From NCBI RefSeq assembly GCF_000744375.1, contig NZ_JQLU01000005.1, forward strand, positions 2,093,496 through 2,157,495: 64,000 bases of DNA, read 5' to 3'. Source of the DNA: Carnobacterium gallinarum DSM 4847. GTDB taxonomy: Bacteria > Bacillota > Bacilli > Lactobacillales > Carnobacteriaceae. Shown here in pieces: positions 34,937 through 44,847 of this stretch; positions within the stretch are counted from its first letter, which is position 1; every line of letters starts with the position of its first letter. The notes under the pieces were generated by a model. It worked only from the letters and a program-made list of their open reading frames with translations, had not been told where the DNA came from and searched no databases. The translations under genes and the position numbers were made by a program.

Positions 34937-35254
34937 TTGGAAAGAGAGCTAAATGAGCAAGCAATGAAGATAATTCTTCATGTTGGAGATGCTAGACAAT
35001 CTATTGCAGAAGCATCAAAGAGTATTAGTCAACAACAATACAACCTAGCCCAAGAGGAATTACTTTTAGCAAAAAAAGAGTTACAGATTGCGAATCATTC
35101 ACAAATGAAAATTTTACAAAAAGAGCGAAATGGAGAGAAACTTCCATATTCTTATTTGTTTAATCATGCCCAAGCCTTACTAATATCAATTACAAGTGAA
35201 TGGAATATTACTAATCAACTTATTAAAATAATGACAAATTTGAATAGATTATAA
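34937..35254 (+). CDS. orphan PTS EIIA component, lactose/cellobiose type
   Basis: The 105-residue protein follows the EIIA(Lac/Cel) three-helix pattern: NEQAMKIILHVGDARQSIAEASKSISQQQYNLAQEELLLAKKELQIANHSQ and YLFNHAQALLISITSEWNITNQLI, where NHAQ holds the phosphorylated His. TTG 34937 is chosen since GGAGG lies eight bases upstream; a GTG at 34922 lies ahead of that site. No EIIB or EIIC gene is adjacent, so it either serves a distant transporter or has a regulatory role. It precedes the galactose operon by 170 bases. Confidence 0.82.
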   Translation: MERELNEQAMKIILHVGDARQSIAEASKSISQQQYNLAQEELLLAKKELQIANHSQMKILQKERNGEKLPYSYLFNHAQALLISITSEWNITNQLIKIMTNLNRL

Positions 35255-35350
35255 TGAGTGAATTAAATAGTTCACTTTACCGCTTATGAATTTCTTTAGC
35301 TGATTTAGCAAAGAGATTCGTAGGTGTTTTTTATTTAGTAGTTAATTAAA

Positions 35351-35401
35351 TTAGTAAAAAAGTTTGTGTTTTAGTAAAATTAATTGTATAATTTAGTAAA
35401 A
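35351..35401 (+). promoter_or_regulatory. galK promoter with three direct TTAGTAAAA repeats
   Basis: TTAGTAAAA occurs at 35351, 35371 and 35393, about two helical turns apart; the second and third are parts of TTTTAGTAAAA-like near-palindromes. TTGTGT (35364-35369) and TATAAT (35387-35392) with 17 bases between form the promoter, so the repeats lie over and around it. They are probable GalR operators. Confidence 0.6.
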
Positions 35402-35424
35402 TAAATTAAAAAAAGGAGAAAATA

Positions 35425-36597
35425 ATGAAAATTAATGAACTTATTCAAAAATTTGAAACCGTTTTTAAAGAAAAAAATCCTCAAGAATTTTTTGCCCCAG
35501 GAAGAATTAATTTAATTGGTGAACATACAGATTACAACGGCGGATATGTATTTCCATGTGCGATTACAATTGGCACATATGGGTTAGCGACTAAACGACA
35601 AGATACACTAGTAAATCTTTACTCAGAAAACTTTTCTGAGTTAGGTGTGATTTCATTTGATTTAGCTGAGTTAGATTATCGAAAAACAGATAATTGGACT
35701 AACTACCCTAAAGGAATGATCCGCTATTTGCAAGAAAGTGGGCATGTCATTAACCGTGGTATGAATATTCTCTTTTATGGAACGATTCCTAATGGGGCAG
35801 GACTTTCGTCATCAGCGTCGATTGAATTGCTAACTGGCGTGATTTTACAAAATTTATTTGATTTGCACTTGGCTGAGCTAGAACTAATTTTTACAGGTAA
35901 ACGAGTTGAGAATGAATTTATAGGCGTTAACTCTGGTATCATGGATCAATTTGCTATTGGAAAGGGTCAGAAAGATAAAGCTATTTTACTTGATTGTGAT
36001 ACGTTAGCCTATGAAATGGTTCCCGTTGTTTTAGGGGATCACAAAATTGTGATTATGAATACGAACAAACGTAGAGAACTGGCGGATTCTAAATATAATG
36101 AACGTCGTAGTCAATGTGAGTCAGCTTTGAGTCAGCTTCAAACAAAATTAACAATTGATTCTTTAGGACAACTAGACGAAGAAACCTTTTTTGGCAATCA
36201 ATCCTTAATTGATGATCCGATTTTACTCAAACGAGCAAAACACGCTGTTACAGAAAACCAACGAACAATTAAAGCAGCAACTGCTTTAAAATCTGGGAAG
36301 TTAGAAGAATTTGGCCAATTAATGAATGCCTCTCATCGTTCGTTACGAGATGATTATGAAGTATCAGGAATTGAATTGGATACATTAGTAGAAGTCGCTT
36401 GGGAACAACCAGGAGTGATTGGAGCTAGAATGACAGGTGCTGGTTTTGGAGGCTGTGGTATTGCGATTGTAGCAGTAGATAAAATTGATGAATTTATTCA
36501 AAACGTAGGAGCCAGCTATCAAGCTAAAATTGGTTATCCAGCTGATTTTTATCTAGCAAGTATTAGTGATGGGGCAAAGTATTTAGGAGTAAAATAA
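35425..36597 (+). CDS. galK: galactokinase
   Basis: This GHMP kinase phosphorylates galactose to galactose-1-phosphate. It has the galactokinase signature FFAPGRINLIGEHTDYNGGYVFPCAI, the ATP loop GTIPNGAGLSSSASIELL, catalytic-region GVNSGIMDQFAIGKG and C-terminal GARMTGAGFGGCGIAIV. The 390-residue length is normal. AAAGGAG precedes the ATG. It heads the Leloir operon galK-galT-galM-galR; galE is absent from the window. Confidence 0.97.
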   Translation: MKINELIQKFETVFKEKNPQEFFAPGRINLIGEHTDYNGGYVFPCAITIGTYGLATKRQDTLVNLYSENFSELGVISFDLAELDYRKTDNWTNYPKGMIRYLQESGHVINRGMNILFYGTIPNGAGLSSSASIELLTGVILQNLFDLHLAELELIFTGKRVENEFIGVNSGIMDQFAIGKGQKDKAILLDCDTLAYEMVPVVLGDHKIVIMNTNKRRELADSKYNERRSQCESALSQLQTKLTIDSLGQLDEETFFGNQSLIDDPILLKRAKHAVTENQRTIKAATALKSGKLEEFGQLMNASHRSLRDDYEVSGIELDTLVEVAWEQPGVIGARMTGAGFGGCGIAIVAVDKIDEFIQNVGASYQAKIGYPADFYLASISDGAKYLGVK

Positions 36598-36626
36598 ATA
36601 AAAGTAAGAGAAGGAGCGAAAACCAA

Positions 36627-38114
36627 ATGATTGACCAACAAATAATTGATTTTATTGAAATTGGAATTATCCAAAAAGAAATTGCCTCAATAGATCGTAT
36701 TTATTTAACCAATCTACTTGCTGAATTAATTGGCAAAAAAGAATTGAAGCTAGATTTAAAAGCTTCATCTATTATACAGCCTCGCTTAACCATCATGGAT
36801 CAACTGGTAAACTATGCAATTGAACAGCAAGTGATTAGTTTAGTTGAAAGAGAGATGCTTGAGGCACAAATTATGGATTTAATTACACCGATGCCTTCAG
36901 CTATTAATCACGAATTTCAGAAAAAATATCAAGAAAACCCAATCACGGCTACTGATTATTTTTACCAAATAAGTCAAAATAATAATTATATTAAAACACG
37001 AGAAATTGCAAAAAATGATTTATTCACTGTTGAAACGAAGTTTGGTTTATTAGAAATTACCATTAACTTATCTAAGCCAGAAAAAGATCCTAAGCAAATT
37101 GCGTTAGAAAAATTAACTCCTGCTGTTGATTACCCTAAATGTTTATTGTGTATAGAAAATGAAGGGTATGCAGGAAGAGTAAATCATCCTGCTCGAACAC
37201 AACATCGAATTATTCGGTTAGAATTAAATCAAGAAGCATGGGGATTCCAATATTCGCCCTATGCGTACTATGAAGAACACTGTATTTTCTTAGCAGCAGA
37301 GCATCGTCCAATGAAAATTGAAGCAGCAACTTTTCGTAAGTTATTTGGACTAGTTCAACAGTTTCCACATTATTTTGTTGGTTCCAATGCAGATTTGCCA
37401 ATTGTTGGTGGATCAATTTTATCTCACGATCACTATCAAGGGGGACGCCATATTTTTGGGATGGCTAAAGCATTGTTAATCAGTCATTTTAAGCTACCAG
37501 ATTTTCCAACGGTATCTGCGGGTATTGTAAAATGGCCAATGTCAGTAATCCGTCTAAGTGGTGAAAATCAGCATGAATTAGAATTGGCAGCTGTTTATAT
37601 TTTGGAGAAATGGCGAGGATATTCAGATAATGCAGTCGCTATTCAAGCAGTTTCTGCTGATGGAACACCGCATAATACGGTTACACCAATTGTACGGAAA
37701 AATGGCATTTATTTTGAATTGGATTTAGTTTTACGAAATAATCGGACAACAGCTGATTATCCAGATGGAATTTTTCATCCCCATAAAGAAAGTCAACATA
37801 TCAAAAAAGAAAATATCGGATTAATTGAAGTGATGGGATTAGCGATATTGCCACCACGTTTGAAAGAAGAGCTACAAGTAGTAAGACGCTATTTGTTGAA
37901 TCAAGCCGAAGAAGTTGCACCCTATCATCAGATTTGGGCAGCTCAATTAAAACAAGCCCACTCACTTATCACAGTGGATAATGTAACAAGAATTATTGAG
38001 GAAGCCGTTGGAATGGTTTTCTTAAAAGTCTTAGAAGATGCAGGGGTCTTTAAACAAACAGAAATAGGCTTAGCTGCATTTAATCGGTTTATTTTAGCAT
38101 TAAAAACAAAATAA
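36627..38114 (+). CDS. galT: UDP-glucose--hexose-1-phosphate uridylyltransferase, class II
   Basis: The 495-residue enzyme is the long Firmicutes form of GalT. It has PKCLLCIENEGYAGRVNHPARTQHRII, YSPYAYYEEHCIFL, the catalytic-region motif GGSILSHDHYQGGRHIF with the nucleophilic His, and NTVTPIVRKNGIYFELDLVLRNN. It exchanges galactose-1-phosphate for glucose-1-phosphate on UDP. GGAG precedes the ATG, 29 bases after galK. Part of the same operon; no defects seen. Confidence 0.96.
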   Translation: MIDQQIIDFIEIGIIQKEIASIDRIYLTNLLAELIGKKELKLDLKASSIIQPRLTIMDQLVNYAIEQQVISLVEREMLEAQIMDLITPMPSAINHEFQKKYQENPITATDYFYQISQNNNYIKTREIAKNDLFTVETKFGLLEITINLSKPEKDPKQIALEKLTPAVDYPKCLLCIENEGYAGRVNHPARTQHRIIRLELNQEAWGFQYSPYAYYEEHCIFLAAEHRPMKIEAATFRKLFGLVQQFPHYFVGSNADLPIVGGSILSHDHYQGGRHIFGMAKALLISHFKLPDFPTVSAGIVKWPMSVIRLSGENQHELELAAVYILEKWRGYSDNAVAIQAVSADGTPHNTVTPIVRKNGIYFELDLVLRNNRTTADYPDGIFHPHKESQHIKKENIGLIEVMGLAILPPRLKEELQVVRRYLLNQAEEVAPYHQIWAAQLKQAHSLITVDNVTRIIEEAVGMVFLKVLEDAGVFKQTEIGLAAFNRFILALKTK

Positions 38115-38135
38115 ATTCACTTAAGGAGCTAAAAA

Positions 38136-39182
38136 ATGATTATTTTTGAAAAAAAATTTGGAGTTGTTGGTGACGATCAAATTACAGAATATACATTGGA
38201 AAATAGCCAAGGTATGCAAGTTTCAGCCATCAATTATGGTGGAACAGTCACTAAAATTAGCGTTCCAGATCGTTATGGTAAACGAGAGAATGTTGTATTA
38301 GGATTTGACTCAGTAGCAGAGTATCAACAACAAACTGCTTTTTTAGGTGCTACAGTTGGTCGTGTTGCAGGTAGAATTGCGTTAGGTAAATTTACATTAG
38401 ATGGAAAAAACTACCAAATAAGTCAAAATGAAGGCGAAAATCAGCTTCATGGAGGTGGTGGTTTTAACCAGAAAGTCTGGCAAGCTAAGACGTATCAAAC
38501 AGAGTCAGAAGCTGGTGTGATATTTACTACTGTTAGTCCAGACGGTGAATTTGGTTATCCTGGAAATTTAAAGGTGGAAGTGACCTTTAGTTTAAATGAA
38601 TTCAATCAATGGAAGGTGCATTATTTAGGTGAAACAGATCAGAGTACCTTATTTAATCCAACGAATCATGTTTATTTTAATTTAACTGGTAATCCAAAGC
38701 AGTCTATTTTAGACCATCAGCTAATGCTGGTTAGTGACCGATTTGTTGCGTTACAATCTGATTTAATTCCAACTGGCGAGTTGCTAGAGGTTAGTGGGAC
38801 AGCCTTTGATTTTCAACGACCAGAAGTGCTTAGACGTGGTATATCTAGCCAGCACGCTCAAAATAAATTAGCACAGGGATACGATCATGCATTTGTATTT
38901 AAAGCGAATCAGGAGCAGCAAGTTAAAGCAAGTTTAGTTGAGCCAATGAGTGGACGCCGTGTGCAGATGTATACCGACTGTCCTTCTGTAGTTGTATATT
39001 CTGGAAATCAATTTAATGGTGAATTTGAGTTGGCTGACGCACCTGTACAGCAGTATGCAGGAATCACGTTGGAAACTCAAGGACTACCAGATGCAGTGAA
39101 TCAACAAGGCTTTGGTTCGATTCAATTGAATGCTGACAAAAAATTTGAATCTGAAACGATTTACCAGTTTGATGTGATTTAA
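38136..39182 (+). CDS. galM: aldose 1-epimerase (galactose mutarotase)
   Basis: GalM converts beta-D-galactose to the alpha form used by GalK. Visible motifs are INYGGTVTKISVPDRYGKRENVVLGFD, ATVGRVAGRIALGKFTLDGKNYQISQNEGENQLHGG with the conserved Arg and His, NPTNHVYFNLTG (second His) and the C-terminal GITLETQGLPDAVNQ with the catalytic Glu. At 348 residues it is normal. AAGGAG precedes the ATG, 21 bases after galT. Confidence 0.95.
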   Translation: MIIFEKKFGVVGDDQITEYTLENSQGMQVSAINYGGTVTKISVPDRYGKRENVVLGFDSVAEYQQQTAFLGATVGRVAGRIALGKFTLDGKNYQISQNEGENQLHGGGGFNQKVWQAKTYQTESEAGVIFTTVSPDGEFGYPGNLKVEVTFSLNEFNQWKVHYLGETDQSTLFNPTNHVYFNLTGNPKQSILDHQLMLVSDRFVALQSDLIPTGELLEVSGTAFDFQRPEVLRRGISSQHAQNKLAQGYDHAFVFKANQEQQVKASLVEPMSGRRVQMYTDCPSVVVYSGNQFNGEFELADAPVQQYAGITLETQGLPDAVNQQGFGSIQLNADKKFESETIYQFDVI

Positions 39183-39258
39183 ATCCTTTTTAAGGAGATG
39201 GATTGTTTTAACTAAGAAAATTTGCTAGTATCTTAATAGATACAAGAAAAAAAGATAG

Positions 39259-40272
<1,014 letters not shown>

Positions 40273-40273
40273 T

Positions 40274-40317
40274 AAAAAACGTTTTAAACAAGTGATTCCT
40301 TGTTTAAAACGTTTTTT
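40274..40317. terminator. bidirectional terminator between galR and the CsbD-like gene
   Basis: A perfect 19-bp stem (arms starting AAAAAACGTTTTAAAC and ending GTTTAAAACGTTTTTT) with loop TGATTC serves the two convergent genes. Confidence 0.9.
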
Positions 40318-40338
40318 AGTATCTTAGTTAGAATAAAT

Positions 40339-40503
40339 TTATTTTTTTAAATCGCCGACTTTTTTCTCAACGGCACCTTTTAGTTTTTGAGCTTTACCTT
40401 CTGCTTCTTTTTCAGCGTTGTTGGTTACTTTACCAAAAGCTTCTTTTGCTTCACCCGCAACTTGATCCTTTAAACCTTTTGCTTTATCTTTAAAATCAGT
40501 CAT
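40339..40503 (-). CDS. CsbD-family stress protein, 54 residues
   Basis: This short gene encodes MTDFKDKAKGLKDQVAGEAK, then FGKVTNNAEKEAEGKAQKLKG and an end KVGDLKK. The Lys/Ala/Glu/Gly-rich repeats and the G-x-A-K-x-x-x-G-K-V pattern are those of CsbD proteins, abundant small hydrophilic proteins of the general stress response. TTTAGGAGGAATGTACG gives a strong ribosome site at the right distance. It is convergent with galR and shares its terminator. The molecular function of the family is unknown. Confidence 0.85.
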   Translation of the reverse strand: MTDFKDKAKGLKDQVAGEAKEAFGKVTNNAEKEAEGKAQKLKGAVEKKVGDLKK

Positions 40504-41526
40504 CGTACATTCCTCCTAAATTTTATTTAGCTATCAAGTACTGTTCTATTATGAGATTAGCGAATTTGTTCCAAAGTGACGAGAAATAAATATGTCTAAA
40601 ATGTGAACGGTTTAGAATAACTAAAGTTTACTAGTTTTAGAAAACAAAATCAACTAATATGCATTTATCTAGTCATTAAAAAATCTAACTCCTGTTTTAT
40701 TAGTAATTAAATTTTTTATGAAAGGGTAACTGGTTAGTCTTTTTTTATTAATTTTATGATATAAAAAATACGATTACAGATTTGATACAACTAAAATTCG
40801 ATAATATCACCCAATACATTGGCAATTAAATCCATACTATCAAAAATTCTACTACCCACATAAAAATAATTCATCATTAATTGTAAAAAATTTATAGAAA
40901 GAGAAAATAAAAATGAAGCAACCATTATTTGTTTGCTTGTCTAGATTTTTTTGAATAGTAAGGGGAAAAGAAGTCAGAAGGGACTCATAAGAGGATAGTA
41001 CTGATGACTGTTATAGGTAAAATAATAAGAAAAGATAGTTAATATTTTGAAAGGCTCTATTTCAACTAGATAATTAGTTCCATAACTTGAGATTTAAGCA
41101 AGACTATTTTTATCAACTAAAAAAGAACTACATCACATTTTTGAACCAAGTAATTTTTTGCTTTTTAATCAGTCACCCTAGCAAGAATAGAAAAAATAGA
41201 GTGAAAATTGGAATGAATAATAAATAAGCATGTAATATTGTCGTTTATTTCATGGTTTTATTATAATTTTTTTTACTTATCTTTTTATTTGGTTAAAAAG
41301 AACTGTAGGTGTGTTTGTTAGAAGGGATAATCAAAAAAATAATATTTTTAAGTTATTTTAATTTCTTTTTTTTCTTATTAAAGCATAATTAATCGCTGTT
41401 TTTTTGGGTTTTTTAGCTGTGGAAAAATATTTTTTTGTTATTTTAATGCATTTTTTTCAAAGGAGTTCTGTGTTATACTTTTTAAATGATAAGCTAATCA
41501 TATAGTTGAATTAAAGGAGTGGTTTA
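40504..41526. other. 1-kb AT-rich region without a supported gene
   Basis: Both strands were read. A 28-codon minus frame at 40791-40877 (MMNYFYVGSRIFD..., ending LGDIIEF) lacks a ribosome site. Plus-strand frames MKQPLFVCLSRFF (from about 40914) and MTVIGKIIRKDS (from about 41003) have weak sites. None is called. The segment before 41527 carries the promoter of the membrane protein gene. Confidence 0.5.
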
Positions 41527-42840
41527 GTGAGTAAGCTGAAGGTTAAACCGCAATATTTTGCTTGGCTAATTGTATTTAGTCTAGTGGTATTGTATCATTT
41601 TCGATTTCAAATGTCCCCAGGTAGTGACGATGAATGGTTTGCTAATTTTCATAAGCAAGCTTCATTTTTAACTTATTTAAATTCTCGTTTTAACGTTTGG
41701 TCTGCAAGGATAGTGCCAGACGCTATTTTATTTTATATATTTTTAGTGCCGCTTACAGTATGGCGAATTCTTAACAGCTTTTTCTTAGTGTTATTGTGTC
41801 GTTCAATAGTGCGTCTATTTTCACCTAAAGCATCTATTCTTTCAACACTTTCTGTAATGTGCATCATTGGTTTTGTTTCCTCATCTGTTATCAATGAAGG
41901 TTTTTTTTGGATTACCGGATCAATTAATTATTTATGGCCTCTTGCGATGGGAATTTATGTTTTAGTTCCACTTGCAGATTATTTTTACAGAGAGACAGAT
42001 ATGACATTCTCTTTTCAAAACTGGATTCGATTGTTTGTGACTTTCATTGTTTCATTTACAAATGAGCAAGTGTTAATTTGTGTGATTGGTGTATTTTTAG
42101 CAACAATTATAGCGCTTTTGGTAAAAAAAAGAACGATTCCACTCTATCTCTATTTAAGCGTTACTATTTTGATAATCGGTTTTTTGATTATGTATTTCTC
42201 TCCTGGAAATGCTCTCAGGATGCAGAGTGAAGTGGCTCGTTGGTTTCCAAATTTTTATGAATTAAGTGTTTTGAGCCGTTTGAGTATTGGATTTAGCTGG
42301 CTTTATGGACAAGTTATAGCGTATATGTTATGGATTCTAATGTTGATTAGTGGAATGACTTGTTATTTATTGCCATCGTCATGGTTAAAGAAGACTTTGA
42401 TTTCATCTAGTATTTTTTTACTTGCAGCCAATATATTCAAAAATGTTCGTTTCTTCGATTTTGAGCGAATTAAACTGATTTCTAAAGAATCTTATTTTAA
42501 TTTTAGCTTCTTAACTAATAAAGCTTTCTATGCAAGTGCATTTCCATATGTTATTTGGACTTTATTTATAGGTTTATTGATTTATGCATCTGTAAAAGCT
42601 AGTGGTAAACAAATTTTAGTTTCACTTTGTTATTTAGCAGGGATTTTATCGTCTATGTTGATGTTTTTAAGTCCTACCATATATGCTTCTGGTACAAGGG
42701 TTTTTAATGTACTTGGCGTGACTCTTGCCATTATAGCCTATATACTCTTAATCAAAATACAAGAACGAATTTCAAATAAAAATAGAGTGTTTGAAGTTAT
42801 TTTATTAGCCATTATACCAATTATTCAATTTATACTTTAA
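41527..42840 (+). CDS. polytopic membrane protein, DUF6056-like
   Basis: The 437-residue protein has about ten hydrophobic segments, starting with WLIVFSLVVLYHF, and conserved-looking extracytoplasmic residues SPGSDDEWFANFHK and NEGFFWITGSINYLWPLAMG. This layout recalls DUF6056 and related GT-C-like membrane glycosyltransferases, where an acidic pair after the first helix is catalytic; here it is DDE. The start is GTG with AAAGGAG upstream. It is a single-gene unit between the long non-coding region and tsaB. A role in surface glycan modification is possible but inferred. Confidence 0.65.
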   Translation: MSKLKVKPQYFAWLIVFSLVVLYHFRFQMSPGSDDEWFANFHKQASFLTYLNSRFNVWSARIVPDAILFYIFLVPLTVWRILNSFFLVLLCRSIVRLFSPKASILSTLSVMCIIGFVSSSVINEGFFWITGSINYLWPLAMGIYVLVPLADYFYRETDMTFSFQNWIRLFVTFIVSFTNEQVLICVIGVFLATIIALLVKKRTIPLYLYLSVTILIIGFLIMYFSPGNALRMQSEVARWFPNFYELSVLSRLSIGFSWLYGQVIAYMLWILMLISGMTCYLLPSSWLKKTLISSSIFLLAANIFKNVRFFDFERIKLISKESYFNFSFLTNKAFYASAFPYVIWTLFIGLLIYASVKASGKQILVSLCYLAGILSSMLMFLSPTIYASGTRVFNVLGVTLAIIAYILLIKIQERISNKNRVFEVILLAIIPIIQFIL

Positions 42841-42892
42841 AAAATAAACAGGAAATTTCAAATTATAATTGAAATTTTCTGTTTTTATTTTC
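42841..42892 (+). terminator. terminator after the membrane protein gene
   Basis: Arms AAAATAAACAGGAAATTTCAA-type and its near-complement ending TTTCTGTTTTTATTTT pair around ATTATAA. Confidence 0.75.
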
Positions 42893-43040
42893 TAAGGGTT
42901 AAATTGAGACTTAGCTTAGTTCTACAAATCAAGTAAGTCAAATGAAATTATTCTAAAAAATGTCTTTGGCTTCTTTACTTAATCTTTACACGGTTTTATG
43001 CTAAAATATAAGGAAGTGAATCAATTAAAGGAGCTCAATT

Positions 43041-43769
43041 ATGAAAATTTTAGCAATCGATACGTCTAACCAAGTGATGAGTGTAGCGGTTATCGAAAAT
43101 CAAGTTATTATCGGTGAAATTACAACAAATATAAAAGGCAATCATAGTGAGCGCTTGATGCCGGCAATTGATCAATTAATGAAAGAAGTTCATTGGCAAC
43201 CTAACCAATTAGATCGAATCGCAGTAGCCAAAGGACCGGGTTCTTATACAGGATTACGAATTGGTGTGACAATAGCGAAAACATTAGCATGGACATTAAA
43301 TAAAGAGTTAACTGGAATTTCTAGCTTAAAAGTTTTAGCAGGAAATTGCCAAGAATCAACAGATTTAATCGTTCCATTAATGGATGCAAGACGTGGTAAT
43401 ATTTATACAGGTTTGTATCAATGGCAAGGAACAGAACTACAGCAAATTGAACCAGATACACATATTTCAGCAAGTGAGTGGGCGAAGTTTTTGGCTAGTC
43501 GTTTTAAAACAGAAACTATTCAATTAGTTGGTAGTGATTGGAGTTTGCACGAAGCTACTTTTAGAGCCGAATTTGGTGAACGAGTAAGAATCGCTTCAGC
43601 TCAAAATCAATTGCCTAGAGGGAGTGTTTTGGGATTATTAGCAACAACCGCAGAGCCTGTTGATCCCCATACTTTTATTCCTGATTATTTAAAATTAGCC
43701 GAAGCTGAAGAAAACTGGCGGTTAGCTCATCCGGATCAATTGGAGGAAAGCTATGTTGAAAAAATTTAG
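43041..43769 (+). CDS. tsaB: tRNA t6A biosynthesis protein TsaB
   Basis: The 242-residue ASKHA-fold protein starts MKILAIDTSNQVMSVAVIENQVIIGE and has NHSERLMPAIDQLM, VAKGPGSYTGLRIGVTIAKTLAW and PLMDARRGNIYTGLYQW, all TsaB hallmarks. TsaB is the scaffold that pairs with TsaD and TsaE to make threonylcarbamoyl-A37 in ANN-reading tRNAs. AAAGGAG precedes the ATG. The next gene, rimI, starts inside its last codons. Confidence 0.95.
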   Translation: MKILAIDTSNQVMSVAVIENQVIIGEITTNIKGNHSERLMPAIDQLMKEVHWQPNQLDRIAVAKGPGSYTGLRIGVTIAKTLAWTLNKELTGISSLKVLAGNCQESTDLIVPLMDARRGNIYTGLYQWQGTELQQIEPDTHISASEWAKFLASRFKTETIQLVGSDWSLHEATFRAEFGERVRIASAQNQLPRGSVLGLLATTAEPVDPHTFIPDYLKLAEAEENWRLAHPDQLEESYVEKI

Positions 43770-44352
43770 AAATTGGTTAACGATTAGTTCAAATGAAAAA
43801 GAAGCAACAGAGCAAAGGTGGCGCTGGGAGCGTTTGACAGAACGAGTAAGTCTGACTAAAACAGAGTTTCCCATGAATGCCAATGAAAATGCGATTTTGT
43901 CAATTGGAACAGTTGCAGATATTCCAGAATTATTGGAGATTGAGCGCTTAAGTTATCATGGAGAAATGCCATGGAGTCAAAAAGCATTTGAACATGAGAT
44001 GAAAAATAACCGCAATGCTTTGTATTTAATTCTAAAAGTCTATGATAAAGCTGTAGCATTTATTGGTTCATGGTTTGTCGAAGGGGAAGCGCATATTACC
44101 AATATTGCTGTGATTCCTAATTATCGTCGGTTAGGTTTGGCAACAGTTCTAATCCAGCAAATGGAGCAATTAGCGATTATGGATCAGAATAAATTGTTTA
44201 GCTTGGAAGTTCGAGTATCCAACCAAAGTGGACAGAATTTATATCGTAAGTTAGGATTCCAAGATGGTAAAATCAAAAAAGGCTACTATACTGAAAACCG
44301 TGAAGATGCATTAGAAATGTACAAAGCGCTAAAAGGAAAGAATGACAAATGA
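43753..44352 (+). CDS. rimI: RimI-type N-acetyltransferase with N-terminal extension
   Basis: A GNAT domain occupies about residues 50-195: ILSIGTVADIPELLEIERLSYHGEMPWSQKAFEHEM, ITNIAVIPNYRRLGLATVLIQQM (acetyl-CoA loop, here RRLGLA), LEVRVSNQSGQNLYRKLGFQ and GYYTENREDALEM. This is RimI, which acetylates the N-terminus of ribosomal protein S18. The first 45 residues (KKFRNWLTISSNEKEATEQRWRW) are an extension absent from E. coli RimI. It overlaps tsaB by 17 bases with GGAGGAAAGCT as ribosome site. Confidence 0.85.
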   Translation: MLKKFRNWLTISSNEKEATEQRWRWERLTERVSLTKTEFPMNANENAILSIGTVADIPELLEIERLSYHGEMPWSQKAFEHEMKNNRNALYLILKVYDKAVAFIGSWFVEGEAHITNIAVIPNYRRLGLATVLIQQMEQLAIMDQNKLFSLEVRVSNQSGQNLYRKLGFQDGKIKKGYYTENREDALEMYKALKGKNDK

Positions 44353-44822
44353 TAGAAAAATTAGACAAAAATCAGATTAGGTTTATTGAAATAAAAGAGA
44401 CCCGTTATACTGGAGTGGATCTGTTTGAAGTAGCTGAAAAAAGCTACGATCATGAATCTCCTTGGAGTGCAGAAACTTTTAATAAAGATCTAAAACAGCC
44501 TTATGTTCAGTATTTTATGGCCTTAGAGGAACATAAAATAATCGGGTTTGTTGGCTATCGCCAGATTTTTGAAGAAGTTGAAATTACGAATATTGTTGTA
44601 GCAGCCGAATTGAAAGATCAAGGAATTGGAACGGAATTACTAAACCAATGGTTAGATTATTTGCGTACCTCAGAGGCAGGCGTTGTTCATCTAGAAGTGC
44701 GAAAAAGTAATAAATTGGCAATTCATGTCTATAAAAAATTAGGCTTCCAATTAGTGAATATTCGGCAAGATTATTATGATTATCCCGTTGAAGATGCAAT
44801 AATTATGAAACTAGCATTATAA
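44349..44822 (+). CDS. rimI: second RimI-type N-acetyltransferase
   Basis: The 157-residue GNAT protein has FEVAEKSYDHESPWSAETFNKDL, EVEITNIVVAAELKDQGIGTELLNQWLDYL (Q/RxxGxG/A acetyl-CoA loop), HLEVRKSNKLAIHVYKKLGFQLVNIRQDYYDYPVEDAIIMKL. This matches canonical RimI in size and in the ITNIVV and EVRKSN motifs better than the upstream copy. It overlaps that gene by ATGA. Tandem rimI genes between tsaB and tsaD are a feature of Lactobacillales; the two may have different substrates. Confidence 0.87.
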   Translation: MIEKLDKNQIRFIEIKETRYTGVDLFEVAEKSYDHESPWSAETFNKDLKQPYVQYFMALEEHKIIGFVGYRQIFEEVEITNIVVAAELKDQGIGTELLNQWLDYLRTSEAGVVHLEVRKSNKLAIHVYKKLGFQLVNIRQDYYDYPVEDAIIMKLAL

Positions 44823-44847
44823 ATGACTGGTAGAAAGAGTGAATAAA

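Noticed and set aside
40791-40877. 28-codon amphipathic frame on the minus strand (MMNYFYVGSRIFD...)
   Set aside because: It resembles a small amphipathic peptide, but no ribosome site precedes either ATG.
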